Assembly (NCBI RefSeq): GCF_041346925.1
Contig: NZ_CP166840.1
Span: forward strand, 2,351,001 to 2,415,000
Source of the DNA: Agaribacterium sp. ZY112
GTDB lineage: Bacteria; Pseudomonadota; Gammaproteobacteria; Pseudomonadales; Cellvibrionaceae
Reading direction: 5' to 3'
Length of the DNA: 64,000 nt
Shown: piece by piece, positions 55,371 to 64,000 of the stretch
How positions within the stretch are numbered: position 1 is the first letter of the stretch
How the letters are laid out: each line of letters starts with the position of its first letter
Notes under the pieces: generated by a model
Seen by the model: the letters and a program-made list of their open reading frames with translations, nothing else
Told to the model about the DNA's origin: nothing
The model's database searches: none
Program-made: the position numbers and the translations under genes

Positions 55371-55529
55371 GGTTATACTTTTTATCCTGTATCCGAGATA
55401 AGGCTTTGCTTATTTTCTTTGATCGGCAAAAATGGAGCACTAGTTTAGCACTCAGTTTTTCTGTAGCTGAACATCTTTACTTGTTTAGTCTGTGACCTTC
55501 CCTGCCTTATATTGTTCAAGAGGTTTATT

Positions 55530-56363
55530 TTGAATCGTTTGTTTTCTTCTTTTATGTTGCTACTTACTTGTGGTTTTGCGTTGTCTGCCGGTGCTCTTGA
55601 TATTCACTTTGATCAAGATTTACAGCAGGGTGCCCTGTTAACAGGTAAGACGGATGCAGTGAAGTTGAGCGTGTTAGGGCGAACACTAAAGCCTGATGCT
55701 AAAGGGCAGTTCGTTTTTGGTCTTGGGCGTGATGCAGAGCCGCAATTGGAAGTGACCTTAGTAGGAGCGAATGGCGAGTCAGAGCTTAAGCGCTTTACTG
55801 TGCTACAGCGCCAATATGACTTGCAAGAGGTTAATGGGGTTGCGAAGAAATACGTGAGCCCGCCTAAGGAAGTAAGTGCTCGAATTAGCGAGGATGCCGC
55901 CGAGGTGCGCAAAGCCCGAGAATTAGATAGGCCCGAGGTAGTTGCCTATCAGCAGGGCTTTAAGTGGCCTGCTCAGGGGCGCATAAGTGGGGTATATGGC
56001 AGTCAGCGCGTATTTAATGGTGTGCCTAAACGCCCGCATTATGGGCTTGATATCGCAGCACCAACGGGGACGCCCGTATTTGCACCCGTTGATGGCTTGG
56101 TGAGTTTGGCGCACAAAGATATGTACTACTCCGGTGGCACCTTAATTTTGGATCACGGCCGTGGTGTGTCATCGACTTTTATTCACTTGAGTCAACTTCA
56201 CGTCAAGCTAGGCGAGGAGGTTAAACAGGGGCAGTTGATCGGTGAGATTGGCGCAACAGGGCGAGTGACAGGCCCTCATTTAGATTGGCGTATTAACTGG
56301 TTTGATCAGCGCTTAGATCCTGCCTTGTTATTACCAAGTGCTAAGCCAGAACCGCTACCATAA
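55530..56363 (+). CDS. M23-family (LytM-like) exported protein
   Basis: A 277-residue predicted periplasmic protein. The TTG at 55530 has AAGAGG six bases upstream and gives a clean signal peptide (MNRLFSSF...LSAGA). The TTG at 55512 is less supported. A beta-rich N-terminal domain leads to the M23 fold (about 145-270) with HYGLD (H170, D174) and the PHLDW motif (H250, D252). The usual HxH is thus HxD, so hydrolase activity is uncertain; it may instead activate an amidase or bind peptidoglycan. Confidence 0.85.
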   Translation: MNRLFSSFMLLLTCGFALSAGALDIHFDQDLQQGALLTGKTDAVKLSVLGRTLKPDAKGQFVFGLGRDAEPQLEVTLVGANGESELKRFTVLQRQYDLQEVNGVAKKYVSPPKEVSARISEDAAEVRKARELDRPEVVAYQQGFKWPAQGRISGVYGSQRVFNGVPKRPHYGLDIAAPTGTPVFAPVDGLVSLAHKDMYYSGGTLILDHGRGVSSTFIHLSQLHVKLGEEVKQGQLIGEIGATGRVTGPHLDWRINWFDQRLDPALLLPSAKPEPLP

Positions 56364-56461
56364 CTCTTATTGGTAGCTGGAGGCCCATTTGGCTTTGGCG
56401 CTATTAGTCTTAGGCCTCGTGAGCGTGTACAATCCCGCTTTTTATTTGTCCGAGAATACAA

Positions 56462-56656
56462 ATGATCGATAAAAGTTTGCTCAGTATCCTTGTTTGTCCG
56501 GTTACCAAAGCTCCTGTTGAGTTGGACACAGATAGAGCCGAGTTAGTTTGTGTAGCTAGTGGTCTCGCGTATCCCATTCGCGACGGTATTCCGGTGATGC
56601 TCGAGTCCGAAGCGAGGGTTTTGAGTGATGACGAAAAAGACAAATACAAGCACTAA
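56462..56656 (+). CDS. Trm112-family protein (YcaR-like)
   Basis: A 64-residue small protein of the Trm112 family: [16 protein letters not shown], then [18 protein letters not shown]. The family supports methyltransferases in eukaryotes and archaea; the bacterial role is unclear. Only one cysteine of the usual zinc-ribbon set is seen near the start (VCPVTK), with another in LVCVAS. It precedes the HIT gene by 25 bases. Confidence 0.85.
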   Translation: MIDKSLLSILVCPVTKAPVELDTDRAELVCVASGLAYPIRDGIPVMLESEARVLSDDEKDKYKH

Positions 56657-56681
56657 GTTCTAAAAGAACACGGAGAGCCTT

Positions 56682-57038
56682 ATGTCTGCTGAAGTGACGA
56701 TCTTTACACGAATTATGGCCGGTGAGATACCTGCTGACATTGTTTATGAAGACGATGATTGTATTTGTATTAACGATATTCAGCCTCAGGCGCCTACACA
56801 TGTACTGATTATTCCTCGCAAGCCGATTCCTCGTTTGGTCGATGCCAGCGCAGAAGATAAAGTCTTGTTAGGTTCGCTAATGCTAAAAGTGGGTGATATC
56901 GCCCGTACGCTTGGTGTTGGTGATGCCTTTCGTGTGTGTATCAATAATGGTGAGCAAGCTGGGCAAACGGTTTTTCACCTCCATATTCATTTGTTAGCAG
57001 GAAAGGCCTTTACAGAAGGCTCCCTGTCTATGCAATAG
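56682..57038 (+). CDS. HIT-family nucleotide hydrolase (HinT-like)
   Basis: A 118-residue histidine-triad protein with the catalytic HLHIHLL motif and the substrate loop NNGEQAGQTVFHLH. It starts CxxF-like as TIFTRIMAGEIPADIVYEDD. Such proteins hydrolyse nucleoside phosphoramidates. A GGAG ribosome binding site lies about eight bases before the ATG. Confidence 0.92.
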   Translation: MSAEVTIFTRIMAGEIPADIVYEDDDCICINDIQPQAPTHVLIIPRKPIPRLVDASAEDKVLLGSLMLKVGDIARTLGVGDAFRVCINNGEQAGQTVFHLHIHLLAGKAFTEGSLSMQ

Positions 57039-57073
57039 ATCCCTATATCTAACTACGGTAGTAAGCGAAGAAA

Positions 57074-59668
57074 ATGAAAAGTGCTGAGATTCGCCAGGCT
57101 TTCCTGGATTTTTTCAAATCTCAAGGCCATCAAGTGGTCCCAAGCTCCTCTTTGGTGCCTGGTAATGACCCGACCTTGTTATTTACCAATGCGGGCATGG
57201 TCCAATTTAAGGATGTCTTCCTTGGCGATGACAAGCGCAATTACACTCGTGCTACCAGTTCGCAGCGCTGTGTGCGTGCAGGTGGCAAGCACAATGACCT
57301 AGAAAACGTAGGTTATACCGCGCGTCACCACACCTTTTTTGAAATGTTGGGTAACTTTAGTTTTGGTGACTACTTTAAGCGTGATGCGATCAAATTTGCG
57401 TGGAAATTTTTAACTGAAGTTATGCAGTTGCCTGAAGAGCGCTTATGGGTGACGGTGCACATCAGTGATGATGAAGCTGCTGATATTTGGATTAAAGAAA
57501 TGGGCGTAAGCCCCGAGCGTTTTTCTCGTTTAGATGAAGATAACTTCTGGCAAATGGGCGATACCGGCCCTTGTGGTCCTAGCTCTGAAATATTCTATGA
57601 TCACGGTGCCGATGTGCCGGGTGGACCTCCTGGATCTGAAAATGATGACTTAGATCGTTATATTGAAATTTGGAACTTGGTGTTTATGCAGTTTGAGCGC
57701 CAGGCAAGTGGCGAGCTTATTCCTTTACCTAAGCCTTCTGTTGATACGGGCATGGGCTTAGAGCGAATTGCGGCTGTGCTTCAAGGAGTACACAGCAACT
57801 ACGAGATTGACTTGTTTCAGGCTTTGTTAAAAAGCGCGGCAGGTATTGTTGGTTGTCACGATCTTGAAGAAAAATCTTTGCGAGTGATTGCAGATCATAT
57901 TCGCTCTTGCTCCTTTCTAATCTGTGATGATGTATTACCGTCCAATGAAGGTCGCGGTTATGTTTTGCGTCGAATTATTCGTCGCGCTGTTCGTCACGGT
58001 AATAAGTTGGGCCAAAAGGACGTGTTCTTTTACAAGTTGGTTGGCGCTTTGGTCGAGCAGATGGGCGAGGCGTATCCAGAGCTGCGCGCATCTCAAGCTC
58101 AAATTGAGAAAGTATTAAAAGCTGAAGAAGAGCAGTTTGCCAAAACACTGGATAAAGGCATGTTGGTCTTAGATGCCAAGCTCAAAGGGCTTGAGGGCAA
58201 GGTAATTGCTGGTGATGTGGTTTTCACACTCTATGATACTTATGGTTTCCCTGTTGATCTGACAAATGATATCGCACGTGAGCGCGGTCTTGAGTTGGAT
58301 ATGGATGGCTACCAAAAACTTATGCAGGAGCAAAAGCAGAAGTCGAAGGAAGCGGGTGCCTTTAAGGTTGATTACACTGCGAATCTGGCTATTGAAGGTC
58401 AGACCGAATTCTCAGGCTACAGTGAACTTGACTCTAAAGCCGATATTACAGGCTTATTTAAAGGTTCGGATGCTGTTGAGCTAATTGAAGCCGGTGATGA
58501 CGCAGTTATCGTTTTGCAGCAGACGCCTTTTTATGCAGAGTCAGGCGGGCAGGTTGGTGATGCTGGTTTTATTAGCACCGGTTCAGCTCGTTTTGAAGTG
58601 CTTGATTGTCAAAAGAGCGGTAATAACCACTTACATATTGGCCGTGTGGTCGAAGGCGTTATTAAGCTAGGTGAACAAGTTCAAACTCAGGTTGATGCTT
58701 CTGTACGCTATTCGACTGAGCGCAATCACAGTGCTACGCATCTATTACATGCCGCTTTACGTAAGGTGCTGGGCGAGCATGTTAGCCAGAAAGGGTCTTT
58801 AAATAACTCCGAGCGTCTTCGTTTTGACTTTAGCCATTTTGAAGCGGTTAAGCCTGAAGAGTTAGTTTTGATCTCGGACATGGTTAATGCACAAATCCGT
58901 GCCAATACGCCTGTAGAAACATCAGTTTGTGACATGGATGAAGCCAAAGCTAAAGGCGCAATGGCATTATTTGGCGAGAAATACGGTGATGAAGTTCGTG
59001 TGCTTAGCATGGGCGAAGAGGCGTTTTCTGTTGAGCTTTGTGGCGGTACTCATGTTGACCGCACTGGCGACATTGGCTATTTCCATTTGGTTTCTGAAAG
59101 TGGTATTGCTTCAGGGGTTCGTCGTATTGAAGCTGTTACGGGTGAGCAAGCCCTAAATGAGGTGAAAAAGCTGCAAGCAACCACGTCCTTGGTTGCGGCA
59201 AAGCTGAAAGCATCAAACGATAAAATTGTTGAAAAGCTCGATGTATTGCTTGCGCAAAATAAAGCATCGGAGAAAGAGCTTGCTGCTTTAAAAGCAAAAC
59301 TGGCTTCAGCATCTGCTGATCAGTGGTTGGCTGAAGCGATTGAGGTCAAAGGAGTTAAGTTATTGGTCAAAACCCTTGAGGGGGCCGATAACAAGTCTTT
59401 GCGTGAAACAGTTGATAAGCTAAAAGACAAGCTAGGTTGTGCTGCAGTACTGCTTGCTGGAGTGAATGGCGATAAAATTGCATTGGTTGCTGGCGTCAGT
59501 AAAGACGCAACTGACCGCATCAAGGCTGGTGATCTGGTGAAGCAGGTTGCTGCTCAGGTTGGTGGTAAAGGCGGTGGTCGCCCTGATATGGCTCAAGGTG
59601 GCGGTACGGATGTACAGGCTCTACCTGCGGCGATGGCAAGTGTTGCTAAGTGGTTTGAGGCTCTTTAA
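57074..59668 (+). CDS. alaS: Alanyl-tRNA synthetase
   Basis: An 864-residue class II aminoacyl-tRNA synthetase. The catalytic core carries [15 protein letters not shown], the editing domain has [12 protein letters not shown] and [13 protein letters not shown] (zinc-type Cys/His), and the C-Ala region ends [15 protein letters not shown]. The gene order alaS-lysC-csrA-tRNA-Ser is that of Pseudomonas. Confidence 0.97.
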   Translation: MKSAEIRQAFLDFFKSQGHQVVPSSSLVPGNDPTLLFTNAGMVQFKDVFLGDDKRNYTRATSSQRCVRAGGKHNDLENVGYTARHHTFFEMLGNFSFGDYFKRDAIKFAWKFLTEVMQLPEERLWVTVHISDDEAADIWIKEMGVSPERFSRLDEDNFWQMGDTGPCGPSSEIFYDHGADVPGGPPGSENDDLDRYIEIWNLVFMQFERQASGELIPLPKPSVDTGMGLERIAAVLQGVHSNYEIDLFQALLKSAAGIVGCHDLEEKSLRVIADHIRSCSFLICDDVLPSNEGRGYVLRRIIRRAVRHGNKLGQKDVFFYKLVGALVEQMGEAYPELRASQAQIEKVLKAEEEQFAKTLDKGMLVLDAKLKGLEGKVIAGDVVFTLYDTYGFPVDLTNDIARERGLELDMDGYQKLMQEQKQKSKEAGAFKVDYTANLAIEGQTEFSGYSELDSKADITGLFKGSDAVELIEAGDDAVIVLQQTPFYAESGGQVGDAGFISTGSARFEVLDCQKSGNNHLHIGRVVEGVIKLGEQVQTQVDASVRYSTERNHSATHLLHAALRKVLGEHVSQKGSLNNSERLRFDFSHFEAVKPEELVLISDMVNAQIRANTPVETSVCDMDEAKAKGAMALFGEKYGDEVRVLSMGEEAFSVELCGGTHVDRTGDIGYFHLVSESGIASGVRRIEAVTGEQALNEVKKLQATTSLVAAKLKASNDKIVEKLDVLLAQNKASEKELAALKAKLASASADQWLAEAIEVKGVKLLVKTLEGADNKSLRETVDKLKDKLGCAAVLLAGVNGDKIALVAGVSKDATDRIKAGDLVKQVAAQVGGKGGGRPDMAQGGGTDVQALPAAMASVAKWFEAL

Positions 59669-59679
59669 TTAATATATTG

Positions 59680-59707
59680 GCGCGTTTCCTTACTGATACG
59701 CGCTTTT
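59680..59707 (+). terminator. Terminator between alaS and lysC
   Basis: GCGCGT and ACGCGC (6 bp) around 12 bases, then TTTT. A modest intrinsic terminator 12 bases after the alaS stop. Confidence 0.55.
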
Positions 59708-59811
59708 ACTTAACTTTAGCCTGTATATCGTGTTTAATTGGCGCCCGTTTCTACAGCACTGGCTGTAAACAGGGTAATTAAGCCCGAAATGCATTGCGGA
59801 TTTACATACTG

Positions 59812-61047
59812 ATGAGTTTGATTGTTCAGAAGTTCGGCGGTACCTCTGTCGGAACAATAGAAAAAATTCAGAACGTAGCCAAAAAAGTGGCTGGTTTTAG
59901 AGACCAAGGTCATGACGTGGTGGTGGCTGTTTCAGCGATGAGCGGCGAAACCAATCGTTTGATCGGCATGGCAAATGAAATGCAGGATCAGCCTGATCCT
60001 CGCGAAATGGATGTGCTTGTTTCTACTGGGGAACAGGTTACCATCGCTTTGCTATGTATGGCTCTTAAAAACATTGGCTATGACGCACGTTCTTATACCG
60101 GTGGGCAGGTAAGTATTGTTACTGATAGCTCGCATACTAAAGCGCGCATCCAAGAGATCGATGACAAGAAAATCCATGACGACCTCGATGCAGGTCGTGT
60201 TGTGGTGGTTGCAGGTTTCCAGGGTGTTGATGAGAGTGGCAATATCACCACCCTCGGTCGCGGTGGTTCAGATACAACAGGCGTCGCTTTGGCGGCGGCT
60301 TTGGGCGCTGATGAGTGTCAGATTTATACCGATGTAGACGGTGTTTATACGACGGATCCGCGAGTGGTTGCTCGAGCTCAGCGCTTAGAACAAATTACTT
60401 TTGAAGAAATGCTCGAAATGGCGAGCTTGGGATCTAAAGTACTGCAAATACGGGCGGTTGAATTCGCTGGTAAGTACAAGGTTCCATTACGCGTACTCTC
60501 TACCTTTAAAGAGGGGCCGGGTACGTTGATCACTTTAGATGAGGAAGATTCGACTATGGAGCAACCTGTTGTTTCCGGTATAGCATTTAATCGCGATGAG
60601 GCAAAAGTATCCGTTTTGGGTGTGCCTGAGGCTCCAGGTGTTGCGGCGCAGATCCTTTCGGCTGTGGGTGATGCGAATATCGAGATCGATGTGATTGTGC
60701 AGAATACCTCTGCCGATAAGAAAACAAACGATCTAACATTTACTGTTAATCGTACAGAGCTTAGTAAGGCTCAAGCTATTGTTGAAAAGATTGCTGCTGA
60801 CCTGAACGCCGCTTCTGTTGACGTGGATGACAGTATTACAAAGGTTAGTGTTGTGGGTGTAGGTATGCGCTCTCATGCCGGTGTTGCTTCTAAGATGTTT
60901 AAAGCATTGGCTGACGAGGGCATTAACATTCAGATGATCAGCACTTCTGAAATCAAGATCTCTGTCATTATTGATGAGCGTTATCTTGAGTTGGCTGTGC
61001 GAGCTCTTCACACAAGCTTTGGTCTTGATAAAGAAGCTGAGGCTTAA
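59812..61047 (+). CDS. lysC: Aspartokinase LysC
   Basis: A 411-residue enzyme that phosphorylates aspartate, the first step to lysine, threonine and methionine. The kinase domain starts MSLIVQKFGGTSVG and includes SGGEQ-like STGEQVT, GRGGSDTT and FTDVDGVYTTDPR-type sequence (YTDVDGVYTTDPR). Two ACT regulatory domains follow (about 265-411), so feedback by lysine and threonine is likely. ATG 59812 is preferred to the TTG at 59794. Confidence 0.96.
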   Translation: MSLIVQKFGGTSVGTIEKIQNVAKKVAGFRDQGHDVVVAVSAMSGETNRLIGMANEMQDQPDPREMDVLVSTGEQVTIALLCMALKNIGYDARSYTGGQVSIVTDSSHTKARIQEIDDKKIHDDLDAGRVVVVAGFQGVDESGNITTLGRGGSDTTGVALAAALGADECQIYTDVDGVYTTDPRVVARAQRLEQITFEEMLEMASLGSKVLQIRAVEFAGKYKVPLRVLSTFKEGPGTLITLDEEDSTMEQPVVSGIAFNRDEAKVSVLGVPEAPGVAAQILSAVGDANIEIDVIVQNTSADKKTNDLTFTVNRTELSKAQAIVEKIAADLNAASVDVDDSITKVSVVGVGMRSHAGVASKMFKALADEGINIQMISTSEIKISVIIDERYLELAVRALHTSFGLDKEAEA

Positions 61048-61101
61048 TGTTAAATCGGTGCGGTTGGAGATCCTATCTAGACCGTGCTACAACTTAATAA
61101 A

Positions 61102-61116
61102 CCTTTGCAGTAAAGG
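61102..61116 (+). terminator. Small hairpin after lysC
   Basis: CCTTT-GCAGT-AAAGG followed by CTTTTCTTT, 55 bases after the lysC stop. It could be a short terminator, and the csrA promoter would lie beyond it. Confidence 0.4.
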
Positions 61117-61216
61117 CTTTTCTTTGCTGCAGTCATAGGCGCGAAAGTGCCAGCTTATAGGCTCGGTACATATGAGTACTAGACGCCTTTATGGAACGGA
61201 ATAAAAGGGGCTACAG

Positions 61217-61414
61217 ATGTTAATTCTGACTCGCAGGATTGGTGAAACGTTGATGGTTGGTGATGATGTTACTGTCACTGTTTTAGGTGTTAAAGGTAAC
61301 CAAGTTCGTATTGGTGTTAATGCACCAAAAGAAATTGCAGTACATCGCGAAGAAATTTATCAGCGTATTCAGGCTGAAAAACAGTCAGGTAATACTGACG
61401 GTGGCAATTCTTAA
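61217..61414 (+). CDS. csrA: Carbon storage / secretion regulator CsrA (RsmA)
   Basis: A 65-residue RNA-binding post-transcriptional regulator. The sequence [20 protein letters not shown] and [13 protein letters not shown] with the RNA-contact Arg near residue 44 is nearly invariant. Two GGA motifs (ATGGAACGGA) lie just upstream of the AAGGGG ribosome binding site, which could allow CsrA to repress its own translation. A terminator follows at 61455. Confidence 0.97.
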   Translation: MLILTRRIGETLMVGDDVTVTVLGVKGNQVRIGVNAPKEIAVHREEIYQRIQAEKQSGNTDGGNS

Positions 61415-61454
61415 GTTCAAATTGTTTTGATCTTAACCCTTCTGTTCATGTTTT

Positions 61455-61480
61455 AGTCGCGCTTTTTAGGCGTGACTTTT
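61455..61480 (+). terminator. Terminator after csrA
   Basis: AGTCGCGC and GCGTGACT pair over 8 bp with one G-T wobble around a T-rich seven-base loop, then TTTT. It separates csrA from the tRNA gene. Confidence 0.6.
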
Positions 61481-61518
61481 GTAGTAAATAAAAAACTTTA
61501 AATTCCTCGTTTTACTCG

Positions 61519-61546
61519 TTGAAATTTTAATTTTTGCTGCTATTAT
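61519..61546 (+). promoter_or_regulatory. Promoter of the tRNA-Ser gene
   Basis: TTGAAA (61519-61524), 16 bases, TATTAT (61541-61546), followed by a GC-containing discriminator (GCGTGACC), typical of stringently controlled stable-RNA promoters. It lies 37 bases before the mature tRNA end. Confidence 0.75.
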
Positions 61547-61582
61547 GCGTGACCCTCTGAGACGCTAATGTCTTAGATTTGT

Positions 61583-61672
<90 letters not shown>

Positions 61673-61682
61673 ATTCAAAAAC

Positions 61683-61713
61683 AAAAAAACCGCCTAATAG
61701 GCGGTTTTTTTGT
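61683..61713 (+). terminator. Strong terminator after tRNA-Ser
   Basis: AACCGCCT, three-base loop, AGGCGGTT within A- and T-runs, then seven T. A textbook intrinsic terminator 13 bases after the tRNA. Confidence 0.9.
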
Positions 61714-62166
61714 TTTTGCTCGTTAATTTCAAATTAAAGCTTCTGTTGTGTCTATGTGGTCTATGTCATATAGGCTGTTGTAGTGTTTCTAGTAGACCGT
61801 CGTTTGACTTCTTAGTGCTCTTAGGCTTTTGCTTCTCTTGGCTTTGTAAAGTAGGGCATCTTCCTTGCATACATTTATTCTTAAGGTATTTGCTAGAGAT
61901 GTTGGTGCAAAGCGCAAGGGTTTGTGGTTTGCAATATTAATGTAAGCCTGAGCCTATAGATTGGCGTCGCTTGCTTGAATGCAAAGGGGTACAATGAATA
62001 CCTTAATCTCAAGATTCTTTTTTGTGATAGAGTTCGCGCTTTTGGGGTCTTGCGTTGATTGTTAGATAAACAGTTTTCTCTTTCTGGTCGTGAAGGGCTG
62101 TATTACTGGCAATCAGAATTGGTTTCTCAGTGTAAGTTTAATTTATTTGTAGTAAGGGATTGGTGC
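61714..62166. other. Intergenic region between tRNA-Ser and the exopolysaccharide gene
   Basis: About 450 bases with no gene I can support. The frame at 61710-61940 overlaps the terminator and is hydrophobic, Cys-rich and without a ribosome binding site. A possible -10 element (TACAAT, just after GCAAAGGGG near 61985) has no good -35. I saw no copy of the tRNA 3' end and no JUMPstart-type element. Confidence 0.5.
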
Positions 62167-63576
62167 ATGACAAGCCATTTTGTTGATAACAGCAGAAATC
62201 CATTTTCACTTTTCTTTCGGGTTATCGATTTTTGTATTATTCAATTCTCCATACTTCTCTGTGCGTATTTATATGATGGGCGTTATGCAGAGGCTTATAA
62301 CATTATTGCTCTTGTCGCGAACTGTAGTTTTTTATTAATTGCAGAGACGCTTAGGATTTACCGAAGTTGGCGCACGGGTTATGCCAGCCGGTTGGCTCTA
62401 TATACGGCGGTTAGTTGGATTTTTGCCTGTTTCTTGGTTGTGCTTTTTATCTTTTTTTCAAAAGTCGCTGATGAACTCTCTCGGGTTGTTGTTGGTTATT
62501 GGTTGCTGTTGGCTCTTATGTTGTTGGTTACTTGGCGTATGGGATTTCGTGCGGTGTTGTTTTGGCGCAGAAAAAATGGCCGTAGCTGTAAGCGAGTAGC
62601 TATCTTTGGGGTGACTAAATTAGGCAATCGTTTAGCTCAGCAGATTTTTGAGCACCCAGAAACAGGGTTTAGATTGCAAGCTGTTTATGATGATAGAGCT
62701 TCTGATCGTTCCGAGGAGGCTTATGTTGAGGCTTATACGTCATTAATGAAGGGCAATGTTGAGCAAGGCTTAGAGGATATTCGTCGAGGTGATTATGATG
62801 TGGTCTACGTGGCTTTGCCTTTGAGGGCTCAGGAGCGTATTGATGCCTTGTTGCGTGCTTTGGGGGATACAACAGCGGATGTGCATCTTGTTCCCGACTT
62901 CTTTACTTATAACTTGGTGAATTCTAGCTTGAGTCATGTTGGCTCTATTCAGACTGTGAGCGTGTATCAATCCCCTTTGAGCGGGCCTTTGATTGCGATG
63001 AAGCGTTTAGAGGATATAGTCGGCTCTTTATTAATTCTCTCTCTAATTGCAGTGCCGATGCTGATCATTGCTGCTCTTGTTAAGCTGGATTCAAAAGGAC
63101 CGGTTATTTTCAAGCAAAAGCGCTACGGCATAGACGGTAAAAAAATTGAAGTTTATAAATTCCGCTCAATGACAGCTATGGATAATGGTGCTGTTGTTCA
63201 GCAGGCTACCAAGGGTGATAAGCGGATTACTAAGTTGGGTGGTTTTTTGCGGCGTACCTCGTTAGATGAGTTGCCTCAGTTTATTAACGTATTGCAAGGG
63301 CGTATGTCCATCGTTGGTCCGAGACCTCATGCTGTTGCGCATAATGAGGAGTATCGTAAAAAAATCGACTTTTATATGCTGCGTCATAAGGTTAAGCCTG
63401 GGATTACTGGTTGGGCTCAAATTAATGGTTGGCGTGGTGAAACAGATACACTTGATAAGATGGAAAAACGTATCAAGTTTGATATCGACTATATCCGTAA
63501 TTGGTCTTTAATCTTTGATATTAAAATTATCTTCTTAACGGTGTTTAAAGGCTTTATGGGCAAGGATGTGTACTAA
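62167..63576 (+). CDS. Polyprenyl-phosphate sugar-phosphate transferase (WcaJ-like)
   Basis: A 469-residue initiating glycosyltransferase that loads the first sugar phosphate onto undecaprenyl phosphate for exopolysaccharide assembly. It has four N-terminal membrane segments, a CoA-binding-like domain (VAIFGVTKLGNRLAQQIFE), a fifth hydrophobic segment, and the C-terminal catalytic domain (KRLEDIVGSLLI, VYKFRSM, RRTSLDELPQFINVL, VGPRPHA). ATG 62167 has AAGGGA seven bases upstream; the longer TTG start at 62059 is less likely. The sugar is not certain. Confidence 0.9.
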   Translation: MTSHFVDNSRNPFSLFFRVIDFCIIQFSILLCAYLYDGRYAEAYNIIALVANCSFLLIAETLRIYRSWRTGYASRLALYTAVSWIFACFLVVLFIFFSKVADELSRVVVGYWLLLALMLLVTWRMGFRAVLFWRRKNGRSCKRVAIFGVTKLGNRLAQQIFEHPETGFRLQAVYDDRASDRSEEAYVEAYTSLMKGNVEQGLEDIRRGDYDVVYVALPLRAQERIDALLRALGDTTADVHLVPDFFTYNLVNSSLSHVGSIQTVSVYQSPLSGPLIAMKRLEDIVGSLLILSLIAVPMLIIAALVKLDSKGPVIFKQKRYGIDGKKIEVYKFRSMTAMDNGAVVQQATKGDKRITKLGGFLRRTSLDELPQFINVLQGRMSIVGPRPHAVAHNEEYRKKIDFYMLRHKVKPGITGWAQINGWRGETDTLDKMEKRIKFDIDYIRNWSLIFDIKIIFLTVFKGFMGKDVY

Positions 63577-63639
63577 GTCGCTTGTCTTTCTTTGGTTTTG
63601 CTATATTGAAAGGATCATAACAAGCAAGTAGGGGAAGGG

Positions 63640-64000
63640 GTGCGCAGAGTCAACAAGGCTAGGGCTGAGTATTACCTGCGAAGCACTGTAGCTGTGTTGG
63701 CTTTTGTGGTTGTTATTGTTGTTGCAGACGGCGCGCGTCAATTACTGGATTTACTCACGCCTGCTTTTATTCGAGAGTATCAGCGCACTTATGGCGACTC
63801 AGCGCTTGAGCGCTTAGAGTCTTGGCGTGAACTGATTGAAAATAATCAGCACAAGAATGACTGGGTCAAGCTCAATAAAGTTAATTCCTTTTTTAATCGT
63901 AAGCTTCGTTACGAAAAAGACATTGAGCACTGGCGTGTGGAAGATTATTGGGCCACGCCAATTGAGTTTTTGGGAAGCCATGCAGGGGATTGTGAAGATT
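63640..64000 (+). CDS. LapG/BTLCP-type cysteine protease, 3' end cut by window edge
   Basis: The first 120 residues of a protein with one N-terminal hydrophobic segment (VAVLAFVVVIVVA, about 18-30) and then the opening of a bacterial transglutaminase-like cysteine protease (BTLCP, LapG family). Landmarks are VNSFFNRKLRYEKD, YWATPIEFLG and the catalytic-cysteine motif HAGDCED (C118 at 63991-63993). The His and Asp of the triad lie beyond the window. LapG cleaves large adhesins under control of LapD and cyclic di-GMP; whether this one does is not known. The GTG start is preceded by AGGGGA, and the gene follows the WcaJ-like gene by 63 bases. Confidence 0.82.
   Translation, partial: MRRVNKARAEYYLRSTVAVLAFVVVIVVADGARQLLDLLTPAFIREYQRTYGDSALERLESWRELIENNQHKNDWVKLNKVNSFFNRKLRYEKDIEHWRVEDYWATPIEFLGSHAGDCED

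Noticed and set aside
61710..61940. 76-codon hydrophobic, Cys-rich frame after the tRNA terminator
   Set aside because: It begins inside the terminator T run and has no ribosome binding site.

Overview
The window is a gene-dense stretch of a gammaproteobacterial chromosome, with GC content by eye in the mid-40s percent. Gene order resembles Pseudomonas and its marine relatives: flhA-flhF-fleN-fliA-cheYZAB-motCD-parC-parP-cheW, mtaD-ubiG-mupP-yciK, pepA-holC-valS with divergent lptFG, and alaS-lysC-csrA-tRNA-Ser. The orphan calcium-type FG-GAP lipoprotein, the exopolysaccharide glycosyltransferase and the many outer-membrane proteins would fit a marine, surface-associated relative such as a Cellvibrionales-like organism. 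That placement is inference from gene order and content only.

Layout. 1-4.6 kb: the 3' part of a suf iron-sulfur operon (sufS cut by the left edge, sufA, sufT), a repeat-containing lipoprotein gene, then sufE and a small DUF2788-type membrane protein. 4.7-8.3 kb: two minus-strand envelope genes, a TraF-like beta-barrel protein and an FG-GAP propeller lipoprotein. 8.8-15.6 kb: an ABC-F ATPase (ybiT type), then an accessory block with an SRPBCC protein, a divergent LysR regulator, an orphan UbiA-type prenyltransferase, an SRPBCC-GyrI fusion and a ChrA-type transporter. 15.6-18.6 kb: a chemoreceptor and a TPR/transglutaminase-like protein, both minus strand. 18.8-34 kb: a long flagellar export, regulation, chemotaxis and motor cluster.

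34-38 kb: a lipoprotein of BamE-like appearance, then the minus-strand yciK, mupP, ubiG, mtaD run. 38-42 kb: a small zinc-ribbon-like protein, a DUF2288 protein, a hybrid histidine kinase and a peroxiredoxin-glutaredoxin fusion. 42-50.7 kb: minus-strand valS, a DUF349 protein, an acidic protein of unknown role, holC and pepA. 50.9-56.4 kb: divergent lptFG, an RDD protein, a small secreted protein, a DUF3108 protein and an M23-family protein. 56.4-61.7 kb: Trm112-like, HIT, alaS, lysC, csrA, tRNA-Ser(GCU) and a strong terminator. 62-64 kb: an exopolysaccharide-initiating sugar-phosphate transferase and the start of a LapG/BTLCP-type cysteine protease cut by the right edge.

The most coherent functional system is the chemotaxis and motility cluster. 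FlhF and FleN set the place and number of flagella, FliA drives late genes, CheY/Z/A/B/W signal to the motor, MotCD are stator proteins, and ParC/ParP would anchor the chemoreceptor array at the pole. CheA carries four copies of an acidic motif in its linker, a plausible docking region for the ParC/ParP machinery. I see no CRISPR array, insertion sequence, transposase, integrase or phage gene. Nothing stands out as a clearly new multi-gene system. The best candidates for new biology are the uncharacterised envelope proteins at 4.7-8.3 kb, the block at 10.5-15.6 kb, the acidic holC neighbour, and several strong unassigned inverted repeats, especially the one directly before parC.
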